Source: an uncultured Erysipelotrichaceae bacterium
Lineage (GTDB): Bacteria; Bacillota_I; Bacilli_A; RFN20; CAG-826
Direction of reading: 5' to 3'
DNA length: 64,000 nucleotides
Assembly (NCBI GenBank): GCA_900314865.1
Contig: OMWW01000003.1
Span: 218,898-282,897, forward strand
Shown in pieces: positions 55,419 to 63,154 of the stretch. The translations under genes and the position numbers were made by a program. Below the pieces are notes generated by a model, which saw only the letters and a program-made list of their open reading frames with translations, did no database searches and was not told the DNA's origin. The stretch's first letter is position 1. Each line of letters starts with the position of its first letter.

Positions 55419-55727
55419 ATGTACGCAATCATTGAAACTGGTGGAAAACAAATTCGCGTCGAAGTTGGTGCAAAAATTTTCGTTGAAAAATTAGACGCCA
55501 AAGTCGGTGACTCTGTTACCCTAGACAAAGTACTTCTCGTTTGCGATAAGAAAGCAAAAGTTGGCACCCCATATGTTGAAGGAGCTAATGTTGTTGCAAA
55601 AGTTGAAAAACAAGGAAAGTCCAAAAAGATTCGTGTTTTCACTTATAAGAACAAGGCTAACGAAAGACGCACTTTAGGTCATCGTCAACCTTATACATGC
55701 TTATTAATTGAAAGCATCAATGCTTAA
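55419..55727 (+). CDS. rplU: 50S ribosomal protein L21
   Basis: 102 residues. Signature opening [17 protein letters not shown] and C-terminal [29 protein letters not shown]. First gene of the conserved rplU-prp-rpmA operon. Confidence 0.98.
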   Translation: MYAIIETGGKQIRVEVGAKIFVEKLDAKVGDSVTLDKVLLVCDKKAKVGTPYVEGANVVAKVEKQGKSKKIRVFTYKNKANERRTLGHRQPYTCLLIESINA

Positions 55728-55733
55728 TTAACG

Positions 55734-56042
55734 ATGATCAAAATTGTTATTAAAAGAGACGTTTCTACACAAAAGATAATTGAAATAGAGGTTAAAGGTC
55801 ACGCTAATAGTGCTGAGTACGGTAAAGACCTTGTCTGCGCCGCTGTATCAGCAGTAATAACCGGAGGAGCAAATGCCTTACTAGATAAGGATTACGACTT
55901 CAAAATGGATGAGGGTCACGCTTATATAAAAGCACTCGACATTCCAAGTGACTTTGATGCAGTTGTCTTAAAGACAATTGAAACTCAACTCCAAACAATT
56001 GAAGAAAGTGATAAGAAATACGTCCGAATCGAAAATCTATAA
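55734..56042 (+). CDS. prp: ribosomal-processing cysteine protease Prp
   Basis: 102 residues. The catalytic His and Cys lie in VKGHANSAEYGKDLVCAAVS. Prp removes the N-terminal extension of L27 in Firmicutes, and the L27 gene next door carries that extension. Placed between rplU and rpmA as usual. Confidence 0.95.
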   Translation: MIKIVIKRDVSTQKIIEIEVKGHANSAEYGKDLVCAAVSAVITGGANALLDKDYDFKMDEGHAYIKALDIPSDFDAVVLKTIETQLQTIEESDKKYVRIENL

Positions 56043-56060
56043 GAAAGGATGAATCACATT

Positions 56061-56345
56061 ATGATGTTTAAACTTAATTTACAACTCTTCGCTTCTAAAA
56101 AAGGTGTCGGTTCTACTAAAAACGGTCGTGATTCCGCTGGACGTAGGTTAGGTGCTAAAGTTGCAGATGGCCAATGGTGCCATGCTGGTAGCATCATCTA
56201 TAGACAAAGAGGAACTCGTATCTATCCAGGTGAAAATACACAAATCGGTAAAGACGATACAATCTTCGCCACAGCTAACGGTATTGTTAAATACGAACGC
56301 TTAGGTAAAGATCGCAAGCAAGTTAGAGTTATTGCTGACAAATAA
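56061..56345 (+). CDS. rpmA: 50S ribosomal protein L27
   Basis: 94 residues from ATG 56061; an upstream ATG at 56049 overlaps the purine-rich ribosome binding site, so it is less likely. The N-terminus [18 protein letters not shown] contains the extension cut by Prp, probably LQLF/ASKK. Body motifs [18 protein letters not shown] and [17 protein letters not shown]. Confidence 0.96.
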   Translation: MMFKLNLQLFASKKGVGSTKNGRDSAGRRLGAKVADGQWCHAGSIIYRQRGTRIYPGENTQIGKDDTIFATANGIVKYERLGKDRKQVRVIADK

Positions 56346-56362
56346 GTTCACAAATCGATAAT

Positions 56363-56389
56363 TAGACCACAATTTATGTGGTCTTTTTA
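56363..56389 (+). terminator. terminator after rpmA
   Basis: Perfect 8-bp stem AGACCACA / TGTGGTCT, loop ATTTA, T run. Confidence 0.92.
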
Positions 56390-56401
56390 TTATATTTTTT
56401 A

Positions 56402-56407
56402 TATAAT
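56402..56407 (+). promoter_or_regulatory. -10 box, leaderless start of obgE
   Basis: Consensus TATAAT eight bases before ATG 56416, just beyond the rpmA terminator. Confidence 0.65.
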
Positions 56408-56415
56408 ATTGGTGT

Positions 56416-57693
56416 ATGTTTATCGACCGTGCAGTTATCGAAGTCAGAAGTGGAAAAGGTGGCGATGGTGCCATCGCTTTTAGGCGCGAAAAATACATTC
56501 CTAAAGGCGGCCCAGCTGGAGGAAATGGCGGTCGAGGTGCTTCTGTTATTTTAAGAGCCAATAGTAAAGTTAATACTTTGTTTAATTTCCGACACTCCAA
56601 ATGTTTTATTGGTGAAGATGGAGAAAAAGGTGGAATCAAAAACCAATATGGTCGTCATAGCGACGATATCTATGTTGATGTTCCAGTTGGCACTGTTGTA
56701 TTTGAAGAAAAAGATCATAAATTCCTTGGAGACCTCTCTACAGATGGCATGACTTTAAAAGTTGCCAAAGGTGGAAGAGGTGGAAGAGGCAATACATGTT
56801 TTAAAAGTTCCACTAACCGTGTTCCACGTATTGCAGAAAACGGTGAGCCAGGTGAAAAGAAACGTTTAATTCTTGAATTAAAATTATTAGCAGATGTTGG
56901 TTTGGTTGGATTTCCAAGTGTTGGTAAATCGACTTTATTATCTGTTGTTAGTAGTGCTAAACCGGAAATCGCTGATTATCCATTCACAACTATTGTTCCA
57001 AACTTAGGAGTGGTAAGTGTTAAAGGTGGACAAAGTTTCGTCATGGCGGACCTTCCAGGAATTATAGAAGGCGCTCACGTAGGTAAAGGTTTAGGCCTAC
57101 AATTCCTTAGACATATCGAAAGGTGTCGTATCATTGTTCATGTTATTGATATGGGCCTTTCTGGTCGAGATCCTTATAAAGACTACAAAATCATCTCTAA
57201 AGAACTAGAGGAATATGGATTTGGTTTATCAAAACGTCCTGTTATTTATGTTGCATCGAAAATGGATGAAGAAGGTAGTGAAGAACGTTTAAAAGCATTT
57301 GAAAAGAAAACTAAACTCAAATGCATTCCTATTTCAGCTTTAACCGAAGAAGGAATTGATGAATTATTATATAAATGCGCCGATCTATTAGACAAAACAC
57401 CAGCTTTCCCACTTTATGATGAAGAGGAAGAAGCGATGGAGAATAAAGTCTACACCCTTCCTGAAGAAGAAAAAGAATATGAAATCAAACATCCAGAACT
57501 TCACACATGGGTTATTACCGGTGACAAAATCATTAAATTCTATCGCATGACTAACATTACTACTGATGATGGAATGATGAAATTGTTAACAAAGTTAAGA
57601 AAACTTAGAATTGACGACAAGTTAGAAGAATTAGGAGCACAAGATGGTGATTCCGTCGTTTTAGACGATTTCACATTTGAATATTACCGTTAG
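56416..57693 (+). CDS. obgE: GTPase ObgE/CgtA
   Basis: 425 residues. Gly-rich Obg fold (GGKGGDGAIAFRREKYIPKG is typical; here GKGGDGAIAFRREKYIPKGG), GTPase domain with GFPSVGKSTLLSVVSSAKPE and DLPGIIEGAHVGKGLG, and a C-terminal OCT domain. Ribosome assembly and stress control. Followed 2 bases later by nadE. Confidence 0.97.
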   Translation: MFIDRAVIEVRSGKGGDGAIAFRREKYIPKGGPAGGNGGRGASVILRANSKVNTLFNFRHSKCFIGEDGEKGGIKNQYGRHSDDIYVDVPVGTVVFEEKDHKFLGDLSTDGMTLKVAKGGRGGRGNTCFKSSTNRVPRIAENGEPGEKKRLILELKLLADVGLVGFPSVGKSTLLSVVSSAKPEIADYPFTTIVPNLGVVSVKGGQSFVMADLPGIIEGAHVGKGLGLQFLRHIERCRIIVHVIDMGLSGRDPYKDYKIISKELEEYGFGLSKRPVIYVASKMDEEGSEERLKAFEKKTKLKCIPISALTEEGIDELLYKCADLLDKTPAFPLYDEEEEAMENKVYTLPEEEKEYEIKHPELHTWVITGDKIIKFYRMTNITTDDGMMKLLTKLRKLRIDDKLEELGAQDGDSVVLDDFTFEYYR

Positions 57694-57695
57694 TT

Positions 57696-58433
57696 ATGAA
57701 GCTTAAAGAATATTTAAAAGTTATCGAAGATTTTGTAAGTGACTACCTCGCTTCAACACATATGAAACAATATGTTTTAGGTCTTTCTGGTGGAGTTGAT
57801 TCTTCTTTGGTAGCAGCAATCACTAAAGCTGCGGTTGGAAAAGATAAAATAACTTGCATTATGATCCCAATTGACTCTAATCCAGACGATTTAACCGATG
57901 CTTTAGATTTAGCAAAACAACTCGATCTCAATTATTTAATTATCGATGGCTCAAAAAGCTTCCATGCGACTGTTGAAGAATTCAAAAAGCAAGGCATTGA
58001 ATTAGATAGAGGCACTCTTTCTAACTTGAAAGTTAGAATTAGAATGACAATCTTGTATGCCTACGCTCAAAAAGTAAGTGGACTTGTAATTGGCACCGAT
58101 AACAAAGATGAAAGATACACTGGCTATTTTACTAAATATGGTGATGGAGGGGTTGACCTCCTTCCAATCGTTCATCTCGTTAAAAGTGAAGTAGTGGAAG
58201 CTTGTAAAATTTATGGAGTTAGCGACCGTCTTGCGGAACGCACTCCAAGTGCAGGTCTATTTGAAGGCCAAACTGACGAAGGAGAAATGGGTGTTAAATA
58301 CGAAACCCTTGATAAATTCCTGTTAGGTGAAGAAATTGATGAAACTAGCAAAGCTAGAATTGAATATCTTCACCGTATTAGCGAACATAAAAGAGTGGAG
58401 ATTCCTACTCCGGCGGAGTTTAAAAGAGACTAA
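57696..58433 (+). CDS. nadE: NAD+ synthetase, ammonia-dependent
   Basis: 245 residues. PP-loop LGLSGGVDSSLVAAI, then IGTDNKDERYTGYFTKYGDG and PSAGLFEGQTDEGEMGVKYE. No glutaminase domain, so ammonia is the nitrogen donor. Stop overlaps the small peptide start (TAATG). Confidence 0.96.
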   Translation: MKLKEYLKVIEDFVSDYLASTHMKQYVLGLSGGVDSSLVAAITKAAVGKDKITCIMIPIDSNPDDLTDALDLAKQLDLNYLIIDGSKSFHATVEEFKKQGIELDRGTLSNLKVRIRMTILYAYAQKVSGLVIGTDNKDERYTGYFTKYGDGGVDLLPIVHLVKSEVVEACKIYGVSDRLAERTPSAGLFEGQTDEGEMGVKYETLDKFLLGEEIDETSKARIEYLHRISEHKRVEIPTPAEFKRD

Positions 58434-58522
58434 TGGAAAGAAGAGATTTGGTCTTATATTCGACAATATTTGCGTCCATTATCGGAATCGCTTTATTGGT
58501 CCTGTTTATTTTAATAAATTAA
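58433..58522 (+). CDS. 29-residue membrane micropeptide
   Basis: A short frame coding for 29 residues in the gap between nadE and ruvA, starting in a TAATG overlap with the nadE stop. The sequence has a charged N-terminus (MERRDL) and then one hydrophobic helix of about 22 residues (IIGIALLVLFILIN at the end). A single-pass membrane peptide is plausible. Supporting it are the coupled start and the near-complete filling of the gap. It is too short for family assignment. Confidence 0.5.
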   Translation: MERRDLVLYSTIFASIIGIALLVLFILIN

Positions 58523-58531
58523 GAGGTTACT

Positions 58532-59083
58532 ATGATTTGTTTTTTAAGAGGAAAAGTTTTAGAAATTAATAACGACAATATCGTGATTGATGTCAGAGAT
58601 GTTGGCTATCAAGTATTAGTTAGTCATATCGAAGACTTTCATCTTAACGAAGAAGTTTTAGTGTATACCTATAATGTTGTTAGAGAAGATGAAAACTACC
58701 TTGTTGGATTTAAGAGTAAGGAAGAAAAAGATGTCTTTTTATCTTTGATAAAGGTTAAAGGTTTAGGTCCAAAAACAGTCATTAACGCTTTAAGCGCAAC
58801 TACTCCTAACGAAGTGATTAACGCAATCGCCAGTAATAACGTTGCTTTCTTGAAGAAATTACCAGGATTAGGTGCAAAAGCCGCTGGACAAATCATCCTT
58901 GATTTAAAAGGTGAATTAACTGGTTCAAAAGGTAATCCAAAACAATATGAAGAAGTTTATGAAGCTCTTAAAACCCTTGGCTTTAAAGGAGCGGCTATTG
59001 ACCGTGTTTTAGCCACAATTAATGAACCAGGAGCAACAAACGAAGATATTCTTAGAATCGCCCTTAAGAGGTTGAAGAATTAA
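58532..59083 (+). CDS. ruvA: Holliday junction DNA helicase subunit RuvA
   Basis: 183 residues. N-terminal OB fold ([20 protein letters not shown]), HhH motifs [15 protein letters not shown] and [20 protein letters not shown], and the C-terminal domain III ([17 protein letters not shown]) that binds RuvB. Overlaps ruvB by 1 base. Confidence 0.96.
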   Translation: MICFLRGKVLEINNDNIVIDVRDVGYQVLVSHIEDFHLNEEVLVYTYNVVREDENYLVGFKSKEEKDVFLSLIKVKGLGPKTVINALSATTPNEVINAIASNNVAFLKKLPGLGAKAAGQIILDLKGELTGSKGNPKQYEEVYEALKTLGFKGAAIDRVLATINEPGATNEDILRIALKRLKN

Positions 59084-60087
59084 TGAGTAGGTTATTAGAC
59101 GCTAAACCAAATATTAATGATGAATCATTTGATTCTTCTTTAAGACCGCTTTCTTTAAAAGAATATGTCGGACAAAGCGACCTTAAAGAAAATTTAAAGG
59201 TCTTTATCGGGGCGGCTTTGCATCGTAATGAGCCTCTTGATCATGTTCTTTTATATGGCCCTCCAGGTTTAGGAAAAACCACTTTAGCGCACGTTATCGC
59301 TCATGAAATGGGAACAAACATTAAAGCGGTTACTGGAACTACAATTGAAAAAACTGGTGATCTAGCCGCGATATTATCAGAATTAGAACCTGGTGACGTC
59401 CTTTTTATCGATGAAATTCATCGATTACCTCGAGTAGTAGAAGAATCATTATATTCGGCGATGGAAGATTTCCGTTTTGATATTGTCATTAATCGTGACA
59501 CAAATTCAAAATCAATTAGTATCAATCTTCCTCCGTTTACTTTAATTGGCGCGACTACCCGCGCTGGTGATCTAAGCGCTCCACTAAGAGCGAGATTTGG
59601 TATTGTTGAAAAGCTTAATTTCTACTCAGTTGAAGAGATAAAAGATATCGTAAAAAGAACCTCAAGAGTCCTTAATACATCAATAGATGAAGAAGGACAA
59701 TTAGAGATTGCAAAACGTAGTAGAGGAACTCCTCGAATCGCAAATAGACTCTTTAAAAGAGTGAGAGATTTTGCTAACTACAATCATAAAGATAATGTCA
59801 CTTATCAAGATGCAATTAATGCATTAAATGCATTAAAAGTTGATTCAATCGGCCTTGATGATGTTGATATTAGATACTTAAAAACATTAATTGAAAGATT
59901 CAAAGGCGGTCCAGTTGGACTAGAATCTTTAGCGAACGCTATTGGAGAAGAAATCATGAACCTAGAAGATGTTTATGAACCGTACTTACTCCAAATTGGT
60001 TTTATTGACCGCACTCCAAGAGGAAGAGTGGCAAGAGATAAAGCCTACAAACACTTAAAAATCAGTTATCAAGAAACGTTATTGTAG
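59083..60087 (+). CDS. ruvB: Holliday junction DNA helicase subunit RuvB
   Basis: 334 residues. Walker [21 protein letters not shown], Walker [17 protein letters not shown], sensor [19 protein letters not shown], and the winged-helix end with [15 protein letters not shown]. With RuvA it drives branch migration. Confidence 0.98.
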   Translation: MSRLLDAKPNINDESFDSSLRPLSLKEYVGQSDLKENLKVFIGAALHRNEPLDHVLLYGPPGLGKTTLAHVIAHEMGTNIKAVTGTTIEKTGDLAAILSELEPGDVLFIDEIHRLPRVVEESLYSAMEDFRFDIVINRDTNSKSISINLPPFTLIGATTRAGDLSAPLRARFGIVEKLNFYSVEEIKDIVKRTSRVLNTSIDEEGQLEIAKRSRGTPRIANRLFKRVRDFANYNHKDNVTYQDAINALNALKVDSIGLDDVDIRYLKTLIERFKGGPVGLESLANAIGEEIMNLEDVYEPYLLQIGFIDRTPRGRVARDKAYKHLKISYQETLL

Positions 60088-60110
60088 TGTATTTCACTAC
60101 AGTTTTCTTT
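60083..60110 (+). terminator. terminator after ruvB
   Basis: Perfect 7-bp stem TGTAGTG / CACTACA overlapping the ruvB stop region, loop TATTT, then GTTTTCTTT. Confidence 0.85.
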
Positions 60111-60118
60111 ATCGCGTA

Positions 60119-60159
60119 CGCATAAATGTGTTGAAATATGCGCGTGTTTAGAGTATTTT
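60119..60159 (+). promoter_or_regulatory. secDF promoter with inverted repeat
   Basis: TTGAAA (60131-60136), a 17-base spacer and TATTTT (60154-60159). Inverted repeat CGCATA-N12-TATGCG (60119-60142) encloses the -35 box, with GCGTACGC just before it. RBS CGGAGG lies upstream of ATG 60205. Confidence 0.5.
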
Positions 60160-60204
60160 AGTACATGAACGTTTTATAAATATAAAACATCGGAGGTATT
60201 ATTA

Positions 60205-62568
60205 ATGAGAAGATTTTGGGCTCACATATTAATTGCGTTTGCCGCAATTGTTGCTGTTTTTGCTTTAACTCCATCTTTGTTAAAACAAATCACTACAAAT
60301 GCCGAATTTAAAAATGGTCGTCAATTTACTTTCCAACTCAAAGAAAGAACAAAGAATGAAGGCGAAGCAGATCCTGCTAAACTCGATGGCGAATCCGCCA
60401 AAAAGATGGCGAAGATCATGGAAGAAAGACTCAGAACATATGGAGTCGATTCCTACAAAGTCAACACAAGTGGAAACGAATACGAAAGTGATATCGTCAC
60501 TGTTAGTTTCTACGCTACCGATGATCAACAATACAAAAACATCGTTACATATTTAACTTTCAGTGGTTCCTTTGCGTTCATGAACAAACCAAGCGAAGGA
60601 GCTGAAGGTGAAGCAGTTGTTGTTTCAGAAAAAGAATTTAGAAATGGCAACGCCTATTTACAAGAAGCCTCTGTTAATGATTACCCAACAATTATTCTCC
60701 CTGTCAGTACAGGTTCCACAAACTGGACTGACTTAGTTGCTTATGCAAAAGAGCACCCAGAAACTAGTGGTGATGAAGAATCCTCCACCGAATCCGTCGT
60801 TTTATATTTAATGTATAACTTTGAAAGTGGTGACACTCCACAAAAACTTGTTGAATCCGACAAGTGGAGTGAAAAAGTGTTCATTCCTTTTAATTACGAC
60901 ACCAATTTCGATGAAAGCAATGCTTGGTTCAAATATCAAGTTAACTACTCTGACGCTAATGGCAATGGTGTTGCTGATGCTAAAGAAATTAGAGCAGCAT
61001 TTGATAATGCCAACTACTTATTAAATTTATTTAATGCCTCTGCTTTAGACTATGATGTTGAATGCATTAGAGGTTTAACTAGCGAAACACGTGTTAACGT
61101 TCCAGCTGGTACAGAAAAGATCACCGAAAACGCTAAGCTTGTTTGGAATGCTACCTTAACTGCTATTATTGCAGCCTTTGTAATCGTCGCTTTATTAATT
61201 GCCGTCTTCTACAAATTAGGCGCTATTAGTGCGATGACAACAACTTCTCTTACTGTATTCTTAGCCTTCTTATTCATGGTTAAGGCAGAAATGTTATATT
61301 CCGTTTTAGCAGTTGTTGCTTTAGTGGCAGTAGGAATCATCTCATTATGTAGCACTGTTGTTTATCTAAACAAATTAAAAGAAGATGCTTATAAAGGTCA
61401 CACCTTAAAGAAAGCCAACACTGAAGCTAGTAAGAAGAGCTTATTACCAATCATCGATATCAACATTGTCGGCGCTGTTATTGGTATTATGGTCTATTTA
61501 TTAGGCGGCACTTCTTTCCACGCTTTTGGCGCCATCTTAGGCTTAGGTTCTTTAATTTCATTAGTCCTTAATACAATCGGTCTCAAATTAATGATGTGGT
61601 TACCAACTAACGCCACCAAATTAAGTGGTAAATATGGTGCCTTTGGCATTAATCCAGAAAACGTTCCAAATCATATGGCAGAAGAAAAACAAAGATTCTT
61701 CGGCGCCTATGAAGATAAAGATTTCACCAAGAAGAAAAAACCAGTTGGTATTATCGCTGCTTCTTTATTTGTGATTGCTTTAGTCGGTATTCTTGTTGGC
61801 GTTTCCGTTAAAGGAAGCTTAGTCAAACAAGAAAGTAGTAAAGTCATCAATCAACAAATCTATGTCACTAACACATATGATGTGAAAAAAGAAGCAACTG
61901 ACAACAAGTTAAATGAAAACACTCTTAAGAGTGATGTCCTTGATAAGATTCTTCTTTATAGTGGTAAAGATGAAGCAGATGTCGATGTTTACACCCCACT
62001 TAAAGAATACGTCAAAGACGTCAGTAATTACACAACCTTCCAAACATCTGAAGATGTCACTCCTCTTGATGAAGAAACAATCACTTATAAAACTACTTAT
62101 TACATCGTCACCCTCAAGAGCACTGTTAGTTTAAATACAAAATCATATTTCTTACCTCAAACCGCTCTCGACGCTGATGAGTTACATAATACTTTAGCGG
62201 TCTTCGCAGAAGAAACACCATACGAAGTTTCTTTCAAAACTAGCGAAACATATGTCACCACAACTACAGTTGAATGGGGTAAAGTGGTGGCCGGAACCGC
62301 TGTTGCGATCGCTATCTTAACTGTTTACTTAATGCTCAGATATCGCTTATCTAGAGGCTTAACTTCTCTCGTCTTCCCAGTTTTAGGATCAACTGTCACC
62401 TTAGGATTATTAATGCTTGCTAACTTCTGTGGTATGTCATTACCAATTACAGTTCACCAGAACGTCGAATGCTGGAAGACTTGGCAGAAAACCCTGTCAA
62501 ACAAGACAGTGTCCTCATCAGTCAAGAGAAACAGAAACAAGCAGAGCTGGAGAAGGCTGAGAAAATGA
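60205..62568 (+). CDS. secDF: protein translocase SecDF, broken by a junction near 62,455
   Basis: The first 750 residues are a divergent fused SecD-SecF: first membrane helix (AHILIAFAAIVAVFALTPSL), large extracytoplasmic region, helices around 315-470, a linker, a second single helix near 520 and a second extracytoplasmic region, then SecF-like helices (RLSRGLTSLVFPVLGSTVT). It uses ion motive force to assist export. The frame crosses into foreign DNA at about 62,455, so the last 35 or so residues (from NVECWKTW) are not SecF; several SecF helices are missing. The SecD LGLDLRGG motif is not evident, so the family is divergent. Confidence 0.82.
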   Translation: MRRFWAHILIAFAAIVAVFALTPSLLKQITTNAEFKNGRQFTFQLKERTKNEGEADPAKLDGESAKKMAKIMEERLRTYGVDSYKVNTSGNEYESDIVTVSFYATDDQQYKNIVTYLTFSGSFAFMNKPSEGAEGEAVVVSEKEFRNGNAYLQEASVNDYPTIILPVSTGSTNWTDLVAYAKEHPETSGDEESSTESVVLYLMYNFESGDTPQKLVESDKWSEKVFIPFNYDTNFDESNAWFKYQVNYSDANGNGVADAKEIRAAFDNANYLLNLFNASALDYDVECIRGLTSETRVNVPAGTEKITENAKLVWNATLTAIIAAFVIVALLIAVFYKLGAISAMTTTSLTVFLAFLFMVKAEMLYSVLAVVALVAVGIISLCSTVVYLNKLKEDAYKGHTLKKANTEASKKSLLPIIDINIVGAVIGIMVYLLGGTSFHAFGAILGLGSLISLVLNTIGLKLMMWLPTNATKLSGKYGAFGINPENVPNHMAEEKQRFFGAYEDKDFTKKKKPVGIIAASLFVIALVGILVGVSVKGSLVKQESSKVINQQIYVTNTYDVKKEATDNKLNENTLKSDVLDKILLYSGKDEADVDVYTPLKEYVKDVSNYTTFQTSEDVTPLDEETITYKTTYYIVTLKSTVSLNTKSYFLPQTALDADELHNTLAVFAEETPYEVSFKTSETYVTTTTVEWGKVVAGTAVAIAILTVYLMLRYRLSRGLTSLVFPVLGSTVTLGLLMLANFCGMSLPITVHQNVECWKTWQKTLSNKTVSSSVKRNRNKQSWRRLRK

Positions 62569-62627
62569 AGGCTGAGAAAGAGAAAGTTGAAATCGAGAAC
62601 ATAGCAAACACCGATACTGTCAGATGA
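62460..62627 (+). CDS. mreC: C-terminal fragment of MreC (Bacteroidota-like)
   Basis: In the frame that ends at TGA 62625-62627, the sequence codes for a Lys/Glu/Gln-rich tail (RRMLEDLAENPVKQDSVL ... EKAEKMKAEKEKVEIEN). This is the form of the MreC C-terminus in Prevotella-type Bacteroidota. The stop overlaps the mreD start (ATGA). The upstream part of mreC is missing because of the junction. Confidence 0.65.
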   Translation, partial: ERRMLEDLAENPVKQDSVLISQEKQKQAELEKAEKMKAEKEKVEIENIANTDTVR

Positions 62628-63145
62628 ATTCCATCTTCTTCACACGTCTTTTCAGACTCTTCATCCTGTTACTCTTTCAGGTGTTGGTGTTCAATCACAT
62701 CCACCTGCTGGGATATATCACACCACTTGTGATGGGCTATATGGTGGTGCGCATGCATCGTGGCACTTCACGCATAGCCATTTTGGTATGGGGATTCGTG
62801 ACGGGATTCCTTTTCGACATTTTCAGCAACACAGCAGGTATGGCCGCAGCATCATGCACCTTGATTGCCATGATTCAGCCCGTCCTTCTTGAAATGCAAG
62901 TGCCTCGCGATTCTGCAGAGAACTTGATTCCTTCTTTCTCCACATTGGGATTCTGGAATTATGCCTTTTTTGTTTTTCTTCTCATGGCGGCTTTGCACAG
63001 TTGCTTCTATCTACTGGATGCGTTCACTTTGGCAGATTTGACCTTGACACTCACCTCCATCTTGGGAGGTTCTGTGCTCTCCTCATTCATCATCGTCTGC
63101 ATCGAATTACTGACACAAACGAAGAAAGAGAAAACGCATCATTAG
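62624..63145 (+). CDS. mreD: rod shape-determining protein MreD (Bacteroidota-like)
   Basis: 173 residues with about five hydrophobic segments (FTRLFRLFILLLFQVLVFN, YITPLVMGYMVVRMHRGTSR, GFVTGFLFDIFSNTAGMAAA). The order and wording match Prevotella-like MreD. Codon use is visibly richer in G and C than in the rest of the window. Sits between the mreC tail and the PBP2 gene, the standard Bacteroidota order. Confidence 0.85.
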   Translation: MNSIFFTRLFRLFILLLFQVLVFNHIHLLGYITPLVMGYMVVRMHRGTSRIAILVWGFVTGFLFDIFSNTAGMAAASCTLIAMIQPVLLEMQVPRDSAENLIPSFSTLGFWNYAFFVFLLMAALHSCFYLLDAFTLADLTLTLTSILGGSVLSSFIIVCIELLTQTKKEKTHH

Positions 63146-63154
63146 TGAGAAGCC

